This document shows positions 22,492 through 31,580 of a stretch of DNA of 45,776 nt, one piece after another. The DNA is taken from contig NZ_QPIB01000008.1 of the NCBI RefSeq assembly GCF_003671765.1, positions 509,225-555,000 of the forward strand, given 5' to 3'. Origin of the DNA: Xenophilus sp. E41 (lineage in GTDB: Bacteria; Pseudomonadota; Gammaproteobacteria; Burkholderiales; Burkholderiaceae_C). Below the pieces are notes generated by a model. It was not told the DNA's origin. It saw only the letters and a list, made by a program, of their open reading frames with translations, and made no database searches. The translations under genes and the position numbers were made by a program. The first letter of the stretch is position 1, and every line of letters starts with the position of its first letter.

Positions 22492-24024
22492 ATGCAGCTC
22501 ATCGTTTCCGCCGGATTGATTCTGGCCATCGTCGTGTGGGGCGTCATCGCCCCGGCCCATCTCGGCGCCGTCTTCGACGGCGCGCTCGCCACGATCATCC
22601 GCAACTTCGGCTGGTTCTACCTGTGGGTGGTGCTGGGCCTGGTGGTTCTCGCGCTGTGGCTGGCCTTCAGCCGCTACGGCACACTGAAGCTCGGTGCCGA
22701 AGACGAGGAACCGGAGTTCTCGCTCGGTTCCTGGTTCGCGATGCTGTTCGCCGCCGGCATGGGCATCGGCCTCGTGTTCTGGGGCGTGGCCGAGCCGGTG
22801 TCGCACTACGGCACGCCGCCGCCGGGCATCGTGCCGAACACGCCCGAGGCCGCCGGCGCGGCCATGCGCTACAGCTTCTTCCATTGGGGGCTGCACCCGT
22901 GGGCGGTCTACAGCGTCGTGGCGCTGGCCATCGCCTTCTTCCAGTTCCGGCGCGGCGGCTCGGCGCTGGTCAGCACGGCTGTCGAGGCGCTGCCCTGGGC
23001 ACCCGTTCGGCGCCTCGGTCCGCTCGTCAACGTGCTGGCGGTGATCGCCACGGCCTTCGGCGTGGCCGCCTCGCTCGGCATGGGCGCGTTGCAGATCAAC
23101 AGCGGCCTGAGCGCGGTGATCGGCGTGCCGGTGAGCGAAACGGCGCAACTGGTCATCATCGCCGTGACCACGGTGCTGTTCGTCACGTCGGCCGTGAGCG
23201 GGGTCGACCGCGGCATCAAGCTGCTGTCGAACTTCAACCTGATCCTCGCGGCCCTGCTCGCGCTGGCGGTCTTCGTGCTGGGCCCGACGGTGGCGATCAT
23301 CGACACCTTCACCTCGACCCTGGGCAGCTACGCCAGCGAATTCGTGCGCATGAGCCTGCGCATGACGCCCTTCCGCGACAGCAGCTGGGTGGGCACCTGG
23401 ACCATCTTCTACTGGGCCTGGTGGGTGTCCTGGTCGCCCTTCGTGGGCCTGTTCATCGCACGCGTCTCGCGCGGGCGCACGGTGCGCGAGTTCGTCCTGG
23501 GCACCGTCGCCGCGCCGACGATCGCGGCCTTCCTTTGGTTCTCGGTCTTCGGCGGCACCGCGCTCAACCTCGAAATCATGCAGCACGTGCCGATCGCGCA
23601 GGCGGTGAAGGCCGACGTCTCGACGGCGCTGTTCAGCATGTTCGGCCAGTTGCCGCTGGGCACGCTGATGTCGGGCATCGCCACCGTGCTGGTGGTCGTG
23701 TTCTTCGTCACTTCGGGCGATTCGGCGGTGCTGGTGCTGGGCATGATGAGCACCGGCGGCAAGGAGGACCCGGGGGCGCGCATCAAGATCGCCTGGGGCC
23801 TCCTGGTTGCGGGCGTGGCGGCCAGCCTGCTGATGGCCGGCGGCCTCAAGTCGGTACAGACCGCGACCATCGTGTTCGCGCTGCCCTTCACCGTCGTCAT
23901 CCTGCTCATGGCGGTGGCCTTGTGGCGCGGCCTGCGCGAAGACCACGAAGAAGAGGCGCGGCGCGAGCGCGCGCTGCGCCGGCGCATGCGCGAGCTGGCG
24001 GGCGCGGCGGCGCCCAAGGCCTGA
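22492..24024 (+). CDS. BCCT family transporter (betaine/choline/carnitine type)
   Basis: A 510-residue inner-membrane transporter with about twelve helices. BCCT hallmarks are the glycine-rich stretch GMGIGLVFWGVAEPVSHY (near 90-107) and the signature WTIFYWAWWVSWSPFVGLF (near 303-321), which holds the tryptophan-box residues that bind quaternary amines. The N- and C-terminal tails are short, so the long osmosensing C-terminal domain of BetP is missing. Uptake rather than stress-gated accumulation is more likely. ATG 22492 is preceded by AGGGAGGAG, a near-perfect ribosome-binding site. The gene follows a long leader, and marC begins 13 bp after its stop. Confidence 0.93.
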   Translation: MQLIVSAGLILAIVVWGVIAPAHLGAVFDGALATIIRNFGWFYLWVVLGLVVLALWLAFSRYGTLKLGAEDEEPEFSLGSWFAMLFAAGMGIGLVFWGVAEPVSHYGTPPPGIVPNTPEAAGAAMRYSFFHWGLHPWAVYSVVALAIAFFQFRRGGSALVSTAVEALPWAPVRRLGPLVNVLAVIATAFGVAASLGMGALQINSGLSAVIGVPVSETAQLVIIAVTTVLFVTSAVSGVDRGIKLLSNFNLILAALLALAVFVLGPTVAIIDTFTSTLGSYASEFVRMSLRMTPFRDSSWVGTWTIFYWAWWVSWSPFVGLFIARVSRGRTVREFVLGTVAAPTIAAFLWFSVFGGTALNLEIMQHVPIAQAVKADVSTALFSMFGQLPLGTLMSGIATVLVVVFFVTSGDSAVLVLGMMSTGGKEDPGARIKIAWGLLVAGVAASLLMAGGLKSVQTATIVFALPFTVVILLMAVALWRGLREDHEEEARRERALRRRMRELAGAAAPKA

Positions 24025-24037
24025 AGAAGACGGCGCC

Positions 24038-24739
24038 ATGACGCTCGAACTGCTGGGTGCCCTGGGCAAGAGCTTCCTGTTCGTGCTCGCGGCGCTGCTG
24101 CCCATCCTCAACCCGGCCGCCACGGCGCCGATCTTCCTCGGCCTGACCGAGGGCGCCTCACCGGACACGCGGGCGCTGCTGGCGCGCCGCATCGCACGCA
24201 ACATGGTGTGGCTGCTGCTCGGCGCCATGCTGGTGGGCGTCTACGTGCTGGAATTCTTCGGCATCTCGCTGCCCATCGTGCGCGTGGGCGGCGGCATGAT
24301 CGTGGCCGCCAACGCCTGGCGCATGCTCACCACCAGCCAGGCCGGCAGCGACTCGCGCACCCAGCTGGCCGAAGCCTTCACGCCCGAAATGGCGAGCCGC
24401 CAGGCCTTCTACCCGCTCACCTTCCCGATCAGCTGCGGGCCGGGCTCGATCGCCGCGGCGATCACGGTGGGCGTGTCGCTGGCCGACATGCGCTGGACCC
24501 TGACCCTGGCGCGCAGCACCGGGGCCGTGCTGGCGCTGATCGCCCTCGGCGGGCTCACCTTCCTGGCCTTCCGCTATGCCCAGCAACTGCTCCGGCCGCT
24601 TGGCGAGGCGGGCACCATCATCTTCTTGCGCCTGTCGGCCTTCATCCTGCTGTGCCTGGGCGTGCAGATCGTGTGGGACGGCGTGCACGAACTGGGCGTG
24701 GGGCTGCTGCGCGACGGTTTGGGGCCGATCCCGGCGTGA
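24038..24739 (+). CDS. MarC family integral membrane protein
   Basis: A 233-residue membrane protein with six predicted helices. It contains the MarC/UPF0056 pattern LLPILNPAATAPIFLGLTEG (21-40) and FPISCGPGSIAAAITVG near 129-145. The two related NP and GPG segments are the pseudo-repeat of this family. Despite the name, a role in multiple antibiotic resistance is not supported for MarC; the transported substrate is unknown, and some members have been proposed as amino-acid exporters. It is cotranscribed with the BCCT gene. Confidence 0.88.
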   Translation: MTLELLGALGKSFLFVLAALLPILNPAATAPIFLGLTEGASPDTRALLARRIARNMVWLLLGAMLVGVYVLEFFGISLPIVRVGGGMIVAANAWRMLTTSQAGSDSRTQLAEAFTPEMASRQAFYPLTFPISCGPGSIAAAITVGVSLADMRWTLTLARSTGAVLALIALGGLTFLAFRYAQQLLRPLGEAGTIIFLRLSAFILLCLGVQIVWDGVHELGVGLLRDGLGPIPA

Positions 24740-24763
24740 GCCGGGGCGCACGCGTCGCGCCGT

Positions 24764-25672
24764 TCAGGGGCGCGGGGGCGCGACGCCGTCGAGTTCGAAG
24801 GGCGCGACCTGCCGCCCGTCGATGTCGGCGAAGCCGTACTCGCGGGCGAGGTCGCCCACGCGCAGGACGCGGCCGGTCTTGTCCATGACGGCGGGGTCGG
24901 TCGCCAATGCCACCACCGCCCGTCCCACGTAGCGCGGCGACTCGGTGCCGGCAAGCTCGGGACAAGCGCGCCAATGCGCTTCGTCGGTGTGGTGGCCGGC
25001 CAGCACGAACTCGGTCCGCATCCAGCCCGGGGACACCGCCACCGAGGCCACGCCGTGCGGTTTCAGGTCCTGCGCCATGCCGAAGGCCAGGCGCGTCATC
25101 GACGACTTGGCGAGGTCGTAGAAGAGGTTGCCGCTCATGTAGCGGTCGCGGTCCCAGAAGGTGGTGGTGACGATCAGGCCGCGGCCCTGTTGCACGAACA
25201 GCGGCGCTGCGTGCCGGCTCGCCAGCAGGTGGTTGCGCACGCCGCGGTCGAACATGGCGTCCCACTGGTTCATCGGGCGTTCCCAGAATGACGACTGGAA
25301 CACGCCGTCGAAGTGCTCATGGCCGCCCCAGGCGTTGTTGACCAGCAGGTCCAGGCGTCCTCGCTGCTCGTCCGCCACGCGCTGGAACAGGGCGGCCACC
25401 TCGTCCTCTTGCGTGTGGTCGCAGCGCACGGCGATGCCGCGGCCGCCGGCGCGGTTTACCTCGGCAGCCGTCTCGTCGATGCTGCCCGGCAGCCGGTCCA
25501 GGCCCGACCGGGCCATCAGCTCGCCGTAGGTGGGGGCCGGTGCGTCGCGCGTGCTGCGGCCGGTGACGTAGACCGTCGCGCCGGCCGCGCCCAGTTCGAC
25601 GGCGATGCCGCGGCCCGCGCCCCGGCTGGCGCCGGTGACCACGGCCACGCAGTGTTCGAGATTCGTCATCAT
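24764..25672 (-). CDS. Short-chain dehydrogenase/reductase
   Basis: A 302-residue SDR oxidoreductase. Cofactor motif VTGASRGAGRGIA (12-24), structural NNAWGG (112-117; the family NNAG varied to NNAW) and the active-site tyrosine and lysine FYDLAKSS (Y185, K189) are present. The usual catalytic serine position reads VTTTFW, where threonine may substitute. There is a longer loop after the cofactor motif (TRDAPAPTYGELMARSGLDR), as in the SDR subgroup related to human DHRS1. NADP preference is suggested by TGRST. Two ATGs are adjacent (25672 and 25669); the first has GAGGAG upstream. It lies downstream of the AraC and Lrp regulators on the same strand. Confidence 0.88.
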   Translation of the reverse strand: MMTNLEHCVAVVTGASRGAGRGIAVELGAAGATVYVTGRSTRDAPAPTYGELMARSGLDRLPGSIDETAAEVNRAGGRGIAVRCDHTQEDEVAALFQRVADEQRGRLDLLVNNAWGGHEHFDGVFQSSFWERPMNQWDAMFDRGVRNHLLASRHAAPLFVQQGRGLIVTTTFWDRDRYMSGNLFYDLAKSSMTRLAFGMAQDLKPHGVASVAVSPGWMRTEFVLAGHHTDEAHWRACPELAGTESPRYVGRAVVALATDPAVMDKTGRVLRVGDLAREYGFADIDGRQVAPFELDGVAPPRP

Positions 25673-25715
25673 GCTTGCGGTGCTCCTCGTGCGTGCCGGC
25701 CATGATGCGGTGCGC

Positions 25716-26564
25716 TCACGCCGATGTCTTGGACGAATCCGAAACGCCGCGCCGAAGCATGTACTGCCCCGGCGTGAGCCCGCAGAGCGCCTGGAACTCC
25801 CGCACCAGGTGGGCCTGGTCGTAGAACCCGCTCTCCAGCGCCAGCTCGCTCCAGCGTGGCGGCCCGGTGCCGCGCAGGCGCAGCAGGCAGGCGTGCAGCC
25901 GGGCCAGCCGTCGCCAACTGCGTGGCGACAGGCCGAACTGGGCGCGGAAGATCTGCTGCAACCGGCGCTCGCCGACGCCCACGGCCGCCGCAATATCGGC
26001 CATGCGTGGCGGCGAGGCGGTCGTGCGCAGCCGTGCGGCGGCCTGCAGCGCTTGGCCCAGCGGCACCGGGTCTGCCGGACGCATCAGGCCGTGCAAGGTG
26101 GACAGCAACAGGCGGGCGCGCGCCGTTTCGTCGTGGGCCTCCTGCCATCGCCGGGGCAGGCTGCGGTGCCGCGCGGCCACGAGCAGCTCCCAGTCGACGA
26201 TGCGCTCGGCCAGCTCGTGCGCCGGGACGCCGAACAGCGCCTGCGACGCGCCCGGCCTGAGCGCGAGCGACAGCCCCCGCTGCCGGCCGCGCAGCGCCAG
26301 CAGCACGGGCTGCACGCTCGGCCCCGCGACCCGGGCGCGGCCCTGGACGAGGTCGACGATGAGGCGCAGCGCGCCGTCCGGCAGCACCCGCTCGCGGATG
26401 TCGGCATCCTCCGGCAGGGCCTCGTCGTAGGCGATCACGTTGGCTATGCGGTGGCGCAGCGGCGCCGGCACGGCGATGGCCTTCAGCGTGCCGGCCGGGA
26501 CGGTGGTTTCGGGCGCATGGACGGGGTCGCCGTCCAGGCGCAGGTAGAGCCGCTCGGACGCCAT
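25716..26564 (-). CDS. AraC family transcriptional regulator (XylS/DUF6597-type N-terminus)
   Basis: A 282-residue regulator. The N-terminal domain (about 25-170) has RERVLPDGALRLIVDLVQG and PAHELAERIVDWELL, the pattern of AraC proteins that carry a DUF6597-type sensor. The C-terminal domain carries the helix-turn-helix pair, with GERRLQQIFRAQFGLSPRSW and the second motif ESGFYDQAHLVREFQALCGLTPGQY. A GTG at 26573 is an alternative start. It begins 17 bp after the Lrp stop and ends 43 bp before the SDR gene, so the three may form one transcript. Its target is probably the SDR gene. Confidence 0.88.
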   Translation of the reverse strand: MASERLYLRLDGDPVHAPETTVPAGTLKAIAVPAPLRHRIANVIAYDEALPEDADIRERVLPDGALRLIVDLVQGRARVAGPSVQPVLLALRGRQRGLSLALRPGASQALFGVPAHELAERIVDWELLVAARHRSLPRRWQEAHDETARARLLLSTLHGLMRPADPVPLGQALQAAARLRTTASPPRMADIAAAVGVGERRLQQIFRAQFGLSPRSWRRLARLHACLLRLRGTGPPRWSELALESGFYDQAHLVREFQALCGLTPGQYMLRRGVSDSSKTSA

Positions 26565-26581
26565 CGGCCGCACCTTCGGGG

Positions 26582-27061
26582 CTACACCACCGACACGCCC
26601 GACTTCAGCGGCCGCATCACGAAGCTGGTCTTGCAGTCCTGCACGCTGGGGTGCTTGAGCAGCGTCTCCATGACGAAGCGCGTGTAGTGGTCCATGTCGG
26701 CCACCACCACCTTGAGCAGGAAGTCCATGTCGCCGCTGAGGGACACGCACTCGACCACCTCGTCCCAGGTGGCCAGCTCGGCGGCGAAATCGTCCATGGG
26801 CGTTCGCTTGCCACGGCCGCTGTGCTTTTCCAGCCGCACGTTGATGTACGCCGTGAGGCTCAGGCCCACACGCCTGGCGCTGACCAGGGCGGCATAACCG
26901 GCGATCACGCCCGCGTCTTCCATGCGGCGCACCCGGCGCAAGGCGGCCGAGGCCGACAGGCCGACCTGGCCGCCGAGCTCGTCGAAGGAGATCCGGCCCT
27001 GCTTCTGGAGTACAGCCAATATGCGCCGGTCCAGGGAATCGAGCTCGATCATGTCGTCCAT
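26582..27061 (-). CDS. Lrp/AsnC family regulator
   Basis: A 159-residue Lrp-type protein. The N-terminal helix-turn-helix is [19 protein letters not shown] and [20 protein letters not shown]. The C-terminal RAM ligand-binding domain contains [21 protein letters not shown]. It is divergent from hpd-phhA across a 130-bp gap. It is the obvious candidate for a regulator responding to phenylalanine or tyrosine, since Lrp-type regulators sit beside aromatic amino-acid catabolic genes in many proteobacteria. ATG 27052 is a possible alternative start. Confidence 0.92.
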   Translation of the reverse strand: MDDMIELDSLDRRILAVLQKQGRISFDELGGQVGLSASAALRRVRRMEDAGVIAGYAALVSARRVGLSLTAYINVRLEKHSGRGKRTPMDDFAAELATWDEVVECVSLSGDMDFLLKVVVADMDHYTRFVMETLLKHPSVQDCKTSFVMRPLKSGVSVV

Positions 27062-27191
27062 TCGCCAATGCTCGCACGAATCCGGCGCACAAGGACGCTC
27101 CCGATCCCGAGATTGCAAGATAAATGCGTCCCGGAATGCCTACAGTCGATGGATGCCCGGCCGCCGGCCGCCCCACCCTGGAGACGATGCA

Positions 27192-28301
27192 ATGACCGAC
27201 CTGTTCGACAACCCCATGGGCCTCGCCGGCTTCGAGTTCGTGGAGTTCGCCTCCCCCAAGCCGGGCGTGCTGGAGACGATGTTCGAGAAGCTGGGCTTCA
27301 CGCTGGTGGCCCGCCACCGCTCCAAGAACGTGCTGCTGTACCGCCAGGGCGGCATCAACTTCATCGTCAACAACGAGCCCGGCCAGGCCGCGTACTTCGC
27401 GGCCGAGCACGGCGCCTCGGCCTGCGGCCTGGCCTTCCGGGTCAAGGACGCGCACAAGGCCTACCAGCGCGCCCTAGAGCTGGGCGCCCAGCCGGTGGAG
27501 ATCCCGACCGGCCCGATGGAACTGCGCCTGCCGGCGATCAAGGGCATCGGCGGCGCGCCGCTGTACCTGATCGACCGCTACGAAGACGGCAAGTCCATCT
27601 ACGACATCGACTTCGAGTTCCTGCCCGGCGTCGACCGCAACCCGAAGGGCCACGGCTTCCAGGTGGTGGACCACCTGACGCACAACGTGTACCGCGGTCG
27701 CATGGCGTACTGGGCCGGCTTCTACGAGAAGCTCTTCAACTTCCGCGAGATCCGCTACTTCGACATCTCCGGCGAATACACCGGCCTGACGTCGAAGGCC
27801 ATGACGGCGCCCGACGGGCTGATCCGCATTCCCCTGAACGAGGAATCCAAGCAGGGCGGCGGCCAGATCGAGGAATTCCTCATGCAGTTCAACGGCGAGG
27901 GCATCCAGCACATCGCCCTGTTGACCGACGACCTGCTGAAGTCGATCGACGCGCTGCAGATGGCCGGCATCCCGCTGCTCACGGCCCCCAACGACATCTA
28001 CTACGAGAACCTCGAGAAGCGCCTGCCCGGCCACGGCCAGCCGGTGGGCGAGCTGCAGGCGCGCGGCATCCTGCTCGACGGCACGACCGAGGGCGGCCAG
28101 CCGCGCCTGTTGCTGCAGATCTTCTCGGAGCCGATGCTGGGCCCGGTGTTCTTCGAGTTCATCGAGCGCAAGGGCAACTACCGCGAAGGCTTCGGCGAAG
28201 GCAACTTCAAGGCCCTGTTCGAATCGCTCGAACGCGACCAGATCAACCGCGGCGTGCTCGCCGTGGACGAGAAGAAGGCGCCGAGCAAGGCGACGGCCTG
28301 A
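27192..28301 (+). CDS. hpd: 4-hydroxyphenylpyruvate dioxygenase
   Basis: A 369-residue iron(II) dioxygenase that converts 4-hydroxyphenylpyruvate to homogentisate. The two VOC-type halves are clear. The iron ligands appear as VDHLTHNV (H161), [10 protein letters not shown] (H240) and FFEFIER (E322), the order and spacing of bacterial HPPD. Substrate-pocket segments include [12 protein letters not shown] and the C-terminal [14 protein letters not shown] helix that gates the active site. ATG 27192 follows GGAGAC. phhA lies 31 bp downstream. The tyrosine aminotransferase that links the two reactions, and the homogentisate pathway, are not in this window. Confidence 0.97.
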   Translation: MTDLFDNPMGLAGFEFVEFASPKPGVLETMFEKLGFTLVARHRSKNVLLYRQGGINFIVNNEPGQAAYFAAEHGASACGLAFRVKDAHKAYQRALELGAQPVEIPTGPMELRLPAIKGIGGAPLYLIDRYEDGKSIYDIDFEFLPGVDRNPKGHGFQVVDHLTHNVYRGRMAYWAGFYEKLFNFREIRYFDISGEYTGLTSKAMTAPDGLIRIPLNEESKQGGGQIEEFLMQFNGEGIQHIALLTDDLLKSIDALQMAGIPLLTAPNDIYYENLEKRLPGHGQPVGELQARGILLDGTTEGGQPRLLLQIFSEPMLGPVFFEFIERKGNYREGFGEGNFKALFESLERDQINRGVLAVDEKKAPSKATA

Positions 28302-28332
28302 ACCACGAGGCCGGGTCTGCGAAGGGAGTCCC

Positions 28333-29250
28333 ATGCTCAAGCAGCAACTCAAGGAATCGGCCAAGCACGGCCTGGCGGCAGGCGAGGGGCACGCGCCCGA
28401 CCGCCCCGACTGGACCATCGACCAGGGCTGGTCGAACTACACGCCCGAGGAGCATGCCGTGTGGCGTACGCTCTTCGAGCGCCAGTCGAAGCTGCTCCCG
28501 GGCCGCGCCTGCGACGAGTTCATCCTCGGCATGCAGGACCTGCCCATCGGGCCCGAGCAGATTCCCGACTTCGAGCAGATGTCGAAGGTGCTGAAGAAGC
28601 GCACCGGCTGGGAGGTGGTGGCCGTGCCGGGCCTGGTGCCCGACGACGTCTTCTTCGACCACCTGGCCCATCGGCGCTTCCCGGCCGGGCAGTTCATCCG
28701 CAAGCCGCACGAGCTGGACTACCTGGAAGAGCCCGACGTCTTCCACGACGTGTTCGGCCATGTGCCGATGCTCATGAACCCGGTCATCGCCGATTACATC
28801 CAGGCCTATGGCGAAGGCGGTCTGCGTGCACACCGCCTGGGTGTGCTCGACAAGCTGGCGCGGGTGTACTGGTACACGGTGGAGTTCGGCCTGGTGCAGC
28901 AGGCCGACGGCCTGCGCATCTACGGCGCCGGCATCGCCTCCTCGGCCAGCGAGACCCGCTTCGCGGTCGAGGACGACTCGCCCAACCGCGTGCGCTTCCG
29001 GCTCGAGCGCGTGATGCAGACGCGCTACCGCATCGACGACTTCCAGGAAACGTATTTCGTGCTGGGCAACCTCGACGAACTGCTGGAGCTGGCGCGGATC
29101 GATTTCGCGCCGCTGTACCAGCGCCTGGCCGGCCGGCTGGAGCACGAAGCCGGCACCGTGCTGGCCGACGACGCCGTGGTCACGCGGGGCACCGGCCGTT
29201 ACCACCGGGCCCGGCGGGAAGCGGCCGGGGCTCAGCCCGCAGCGGCCTGA
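28333..29250 (+). CDS. phhA: Phenylalanine 4-monooxygenase
   Basis: A 305-residue pterin- and iron-dependent hydroxylase making tyrosine from phenylalanine. Iron ligands are H138 and H143 in PDVFHDVFGHVP and E184 in YWYTVEFGL; these match the positions of the Chromobacterium enzyme exactly. It is the single-domain bacterial form without an ACT regulatory domain. A C-terminal alanine-rich tail (about 25 residues) looks disordered. It follows hpd in an operon, a gene order in which the second enzyme of the pathway is encoded first. A tetrahydrobiopterin-recycling dehydratase (PhhB) is not present here. Confidence 0.96.
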   Translation: MLKQQLKESAKHGLAAGEGHAPDRPDWTIDQGWSNYTPEEHAVWRTLFERQSKLLPGRACDEFILGMQDLPIGPEQIPDFEQMSKVLKKRTGWEVVAVPGLVPDDVFFDHLAHRRFPAGQFIRKPHELDYLEEPDVFHDVFGHVPMLMNPVIADYIQAYGEGGLRAHRLGVLDKLARVYWYTVEFGLVQQADGLRIYGAGIASSASETRFAVEDDSPNRVRFRLERVMQTRYRIDDFQETYFVLGNLDELLELARIDFAPLYQRLAGRLEHEAGTVLADDAVVTRGTGRYHRARREAAGAQPAAA

Positions 29251-29278
29251 TCGGAAAGCCGGGCGGCGGGCTGCCGTC

Positions 29279-29320
29279 CGGCCCGGCGGCGCTGCGTCGC
29301 CCGACAGACGCGCCGGGCCG
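29279..29320 (+). terminator. Strong GC hairpin after phhA
   Basis: CGGCCCGGCG (29279-29288) pairs perfectly with CGCCGGGCCG (29311-29320) around a 22-nt loop, 29 bp after the phhA stop and 21 bp before the next gene. No T-run follows, so classical intrinsic termination is doubtful. It may be a pause site or protect the 3' end of the hpd-phhA mRNA. Confidence 0.35.
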
Positions 29321-29341
29321 CCGCGGGCAAGCTGGCGCGCC

Positions 29342-29842
29342 ATGAAGCGCATCCTCGACCTCTTCCCGATCGTGCACGCCCTCATGGCCGTGGTCTTTGC
29401 CGCGGCCTCGCTGATGCTGCTGGTGATCGCGGCACGCATCGGCTGGGACGCGTTCGGCAGCGGCCTGGACCGCGGCTCGGCGGCCAGCATCATCGAGGCG
29501 CTGGGCGTGCTGGCATCGGCGGTGGTGGCGCTGCAGATCTCCCGCACCATCGCCGAGGAGGAGGTGGTCCGCGAAGCCCACATCAGCGGCCCGACGCGCG
29601 TGCGCCGCTTCCTGTCGCGCTTCCTGGTCGTGCTGGTGGTCGCGCTGGCCGTCGAGGGCCTGGTGGCCGCATTCAAGGCGCAGAAGGAGCCAGCCGACAT
29701 GCTCTATGCGAGCGCGCTCGTCGTCGCGGTGGGGGTGTTGCTTGCCGGCTGGGGCGTCTTCATCCACTACAACCGCGAGGCCGAGGAGCTCGAGCCCGAG
29801 GCGATGGCCGAGGCCAAGCAGGAAGACGATAAGGTCAGCTGA
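29342..29842 (+). CDS. Four-helix membrane protein of unknown function
   Basis: I do not recognise this 166-residue protein. Four hydrophobic segments are clear: about 7-34 (IVHALMAVVFAAASLMLLVIA), 50-70, 91-112 and 120-144. A short basic loop (HISGPTRVRRFLSRF) follows the second, and the cytoplasmic C-terminal tail is acidic and coiled-coil-like (EAEELEPEAMAEAKQEDD). The segment IIEALGVLASAVVALQISRTIAEEE suggests a helix leading into an amphipathic linker. Codon use resembles its neighbours. It is 92 bp upstream of the glycosyltransferase-like gene in the same direction and may be cotranscribed. It could be a small regulator or chaperone of membrane proteins, but no function can be assigned. 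Confidence 0.75.
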   Translation: MKRILDLFPIVHALMAVVFAAASLMLLVIAARIGWDAFGSGLDRGSAASIIEALGVLASAVVALQISRTIAEEEVVREAHISGPTRVRRFLSRFLVVLVVALAVEGLVAAFKAQKEPADMLYASALVVAVGVLLAGWGVFIHYNREAEELEPEAMAEAKQEDDKVS

Positions 29843-29975
29843 CGCTGGGGATCGCGACGCGAGCGGCAGAGGGTGCGCCGCCGTCCGTCTCGCACGACGG
29901 TGCACCGCATGACGGCGCCGTGCGTTGTCGGCAATGGACGGGTGGCCGTGCTGCCATGCGCCGATCCTCCAGCCG

Positions 29976-31580
29976 ATGCCCTTCCCTTCCCACACACGTC
30001 CACCCCCGGCAGCCGTCGCGCGCGCCTCGGGGGTATCCGGGCCCGCCGACCGGAACGACTTGCGCCCCCGGGTCGTCGCCTGTCTGCTGGCGATGGCCCT
30101 GCTGTGGACGCTGTCCTCGTCCATGCTCTTCCCGAGCCCGCCGTGGGACAACGTGGAAGAGCTCTTCTGGGCCAGGAGCCTCGAGCTCGGCTACTACAAG
30201 CATCCGCCGCTGCCGAGCTGGATCATGGGGGTGCTGGTGCGCATCGCCGGGCCGCAGCCCTGGCTGACCTATGCGGCGGGCATCTTGTGTGGCACTGCGG
30301 CGCTGGCCATCGTCTGGATGTGGGCGCGCGAGCTGGCGGGTCCGCGGCGCGCGGTGCTGGCGCTGTTGCTGGGCACGCTGGTCACCTACCACGTGCAGCG
30401 GGCCGTGGTCTTCAACCACAACACCGTGCAGCTGTGGTCCATTGCGGGCTACTGGTGGATGCTGTGGCGCGTGCTGGCGCGGCCGGACGCGCGATGGCGC
30501 GATTGGGCCGCGCTCGGCGCTTTCGCGGGCCTGGCCCTGCTCACCAAGTACAGCGCCGTCGTGCAGCTGGCCGTGGGCCTGGCCTTCATCGCGTGGGAAG
30601 GGCGATGGCGCGAGGCGCGCGTGCGCCGCGGCATGGCGGTCGCCGCGGCGGTGGCCCTGCTGCTCTTCGCGCCGCACTTGGCGTGGGTGGTGGGGCACAG
30701 CGGCGGGTCCGCGGCCTATGCGATGGCCTCGGTCCATCCCCACGCGCACGGCACCCACGACCAGATCGCGTTGCTCAAGATGGTCCGGCTGCAGTTCGTC
30801 CGGCTGGCACCGATGCTGGCCGTGCTGGCGTGGGCCTGGTGGGCGCGACCGCGCGCGCGCTCCTCGCCGGTCGACGCTCCCGAATCCGGCACCGATTTCG
30901 ACCGGCGCTTCCTGTCGTGGGCCGCGTTCGGTCCGCTGGTCGCGGTCGTCTTCGTTGCCGCGGTGCTTCAGGTGCGCATCGTCCCGGCCTGGCTGACGAC
31001 CTTCTTCCTGTCCCTGCCGCTGTGGGCCGTGCTGTGCTGGCCGGGCCTGGAGGCCGAGCGCTGGCCGCCGCGCCGCTGGCCCGTGCTGCTGGGCGTGGTC
31101 GTTGCGGCCCATGTGCTGGCCGCGATTGGCCAGGGCCTGTTCGACGGTGCAGCGGGCCGCCGCTTCGGCCACGCGGCCCGAACCAACCTGCCGGCCGACG
31201 ACATCGCCGCGGCCGTGCAGACCGTGTGGGCCGAGCGGACCGGCGGACAGCCCTTGCGCCTGCTCGTCGGCGACACCTGGTTCGCCGGCGCCGTGGCGCT
31301 GAAGGCCGGGCCGCAGGTCGACCTGCTGGTCGATGGCGAAGCGCGCGACTCGCCCTGGCTGGCGCCCGGCGCGCTGGCACGCGACGGCGGCATGGTCCTC
31401 ATCCTCGACACGCCCGGCTTCGAGTCGCAGGGCTCGAAGCTCCCTGGGCTGCTGGCCTCGGCGCAGTGCAGCGGCAGGCTGCAGTTGCCCTGGGCCGGCG
31501 GCGGTGCGCCCACCCAGGTGGACCTGCGCTGGGGCATCGTGCTGCCGGCGGGCGTGGCGGCGCCGGCCTGCGTGCGCTAG
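29976..31580 (+). CDS. GT39-type membrane glycosyltransferase (ArnT/PMT-like)
   Basis: A 534-residue polytopic membrane protein with 9-11 helices in the first 400 residues and a soluble C-terminal part. The first loop carries the acidic family signature PPWDNVEELFWARSLELGYY followed by KHPPLPSW, the pattern of dolichyl- or undecaprenyl-phosphate-sugar-using transferases (PMT_2/ArnT). It probably transfers a sugar from a polyprenyl carrier to lipid A, a protein or another envelope acceptor. The frame is open upstream to a TTG at 29925 and an ATG at 29934; ATG 29976 is a compromise. The stop is interlocked with the IclR stop at CTAG. Confidence 0.8.
   Translation: MPFPSHTRPPPAAVARASGVSGPADRNDLRPRVVACLLAMALLWTLSSSMLFPSPPWDNVEELFWARSLELGYYKHPPLPSWIMGVLVRIAGPQPWLTYAAGILCGTAALAIVWMWARELAGPRRAVLALLLGTLVTYHVQRAVVFNHNTVQLWSIAGYWWMLWRVLARPDARWRDWAALGAFAGLALLTKYSAVVQLAVGLAFIAWEGRWREARVRRGMAVAAAVALLLFAPHLAWVVGHSGGSAAYAMASVHPHAHGTHDQIALLKMVRLQFVRLAPMLAVLAWAWWARPRARSSPVDAPESGTDFDRRFLSWAAFGPLVAVVFVAAVLQVRIVPAWLTTFFLSLPLWAVLCWPGLEAERWPPRRWPVLLGVVVAAHVLAAIGQGLFDGAAGRRFGHAARTNLPADDIAAAVQTVWAERTGGQPLRLLVGDTWFAGAVALKAGPQVDLLVDGEARDSPWLAPGALARDGGMVLILDTPGFESQGSKLPGLLASAQCSGRLQLPWAGGGAPTQVDLRWGIVLPAGVAAPACVR

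Noticed and set aside
22408-24228. 606-codon open frame antisense to the BCCT gene
   Set aside because: A GC-rich shadow: histidine/arginine/glutamine-rich composition, no recognisable domain and full overlap with a clear transporter gene.
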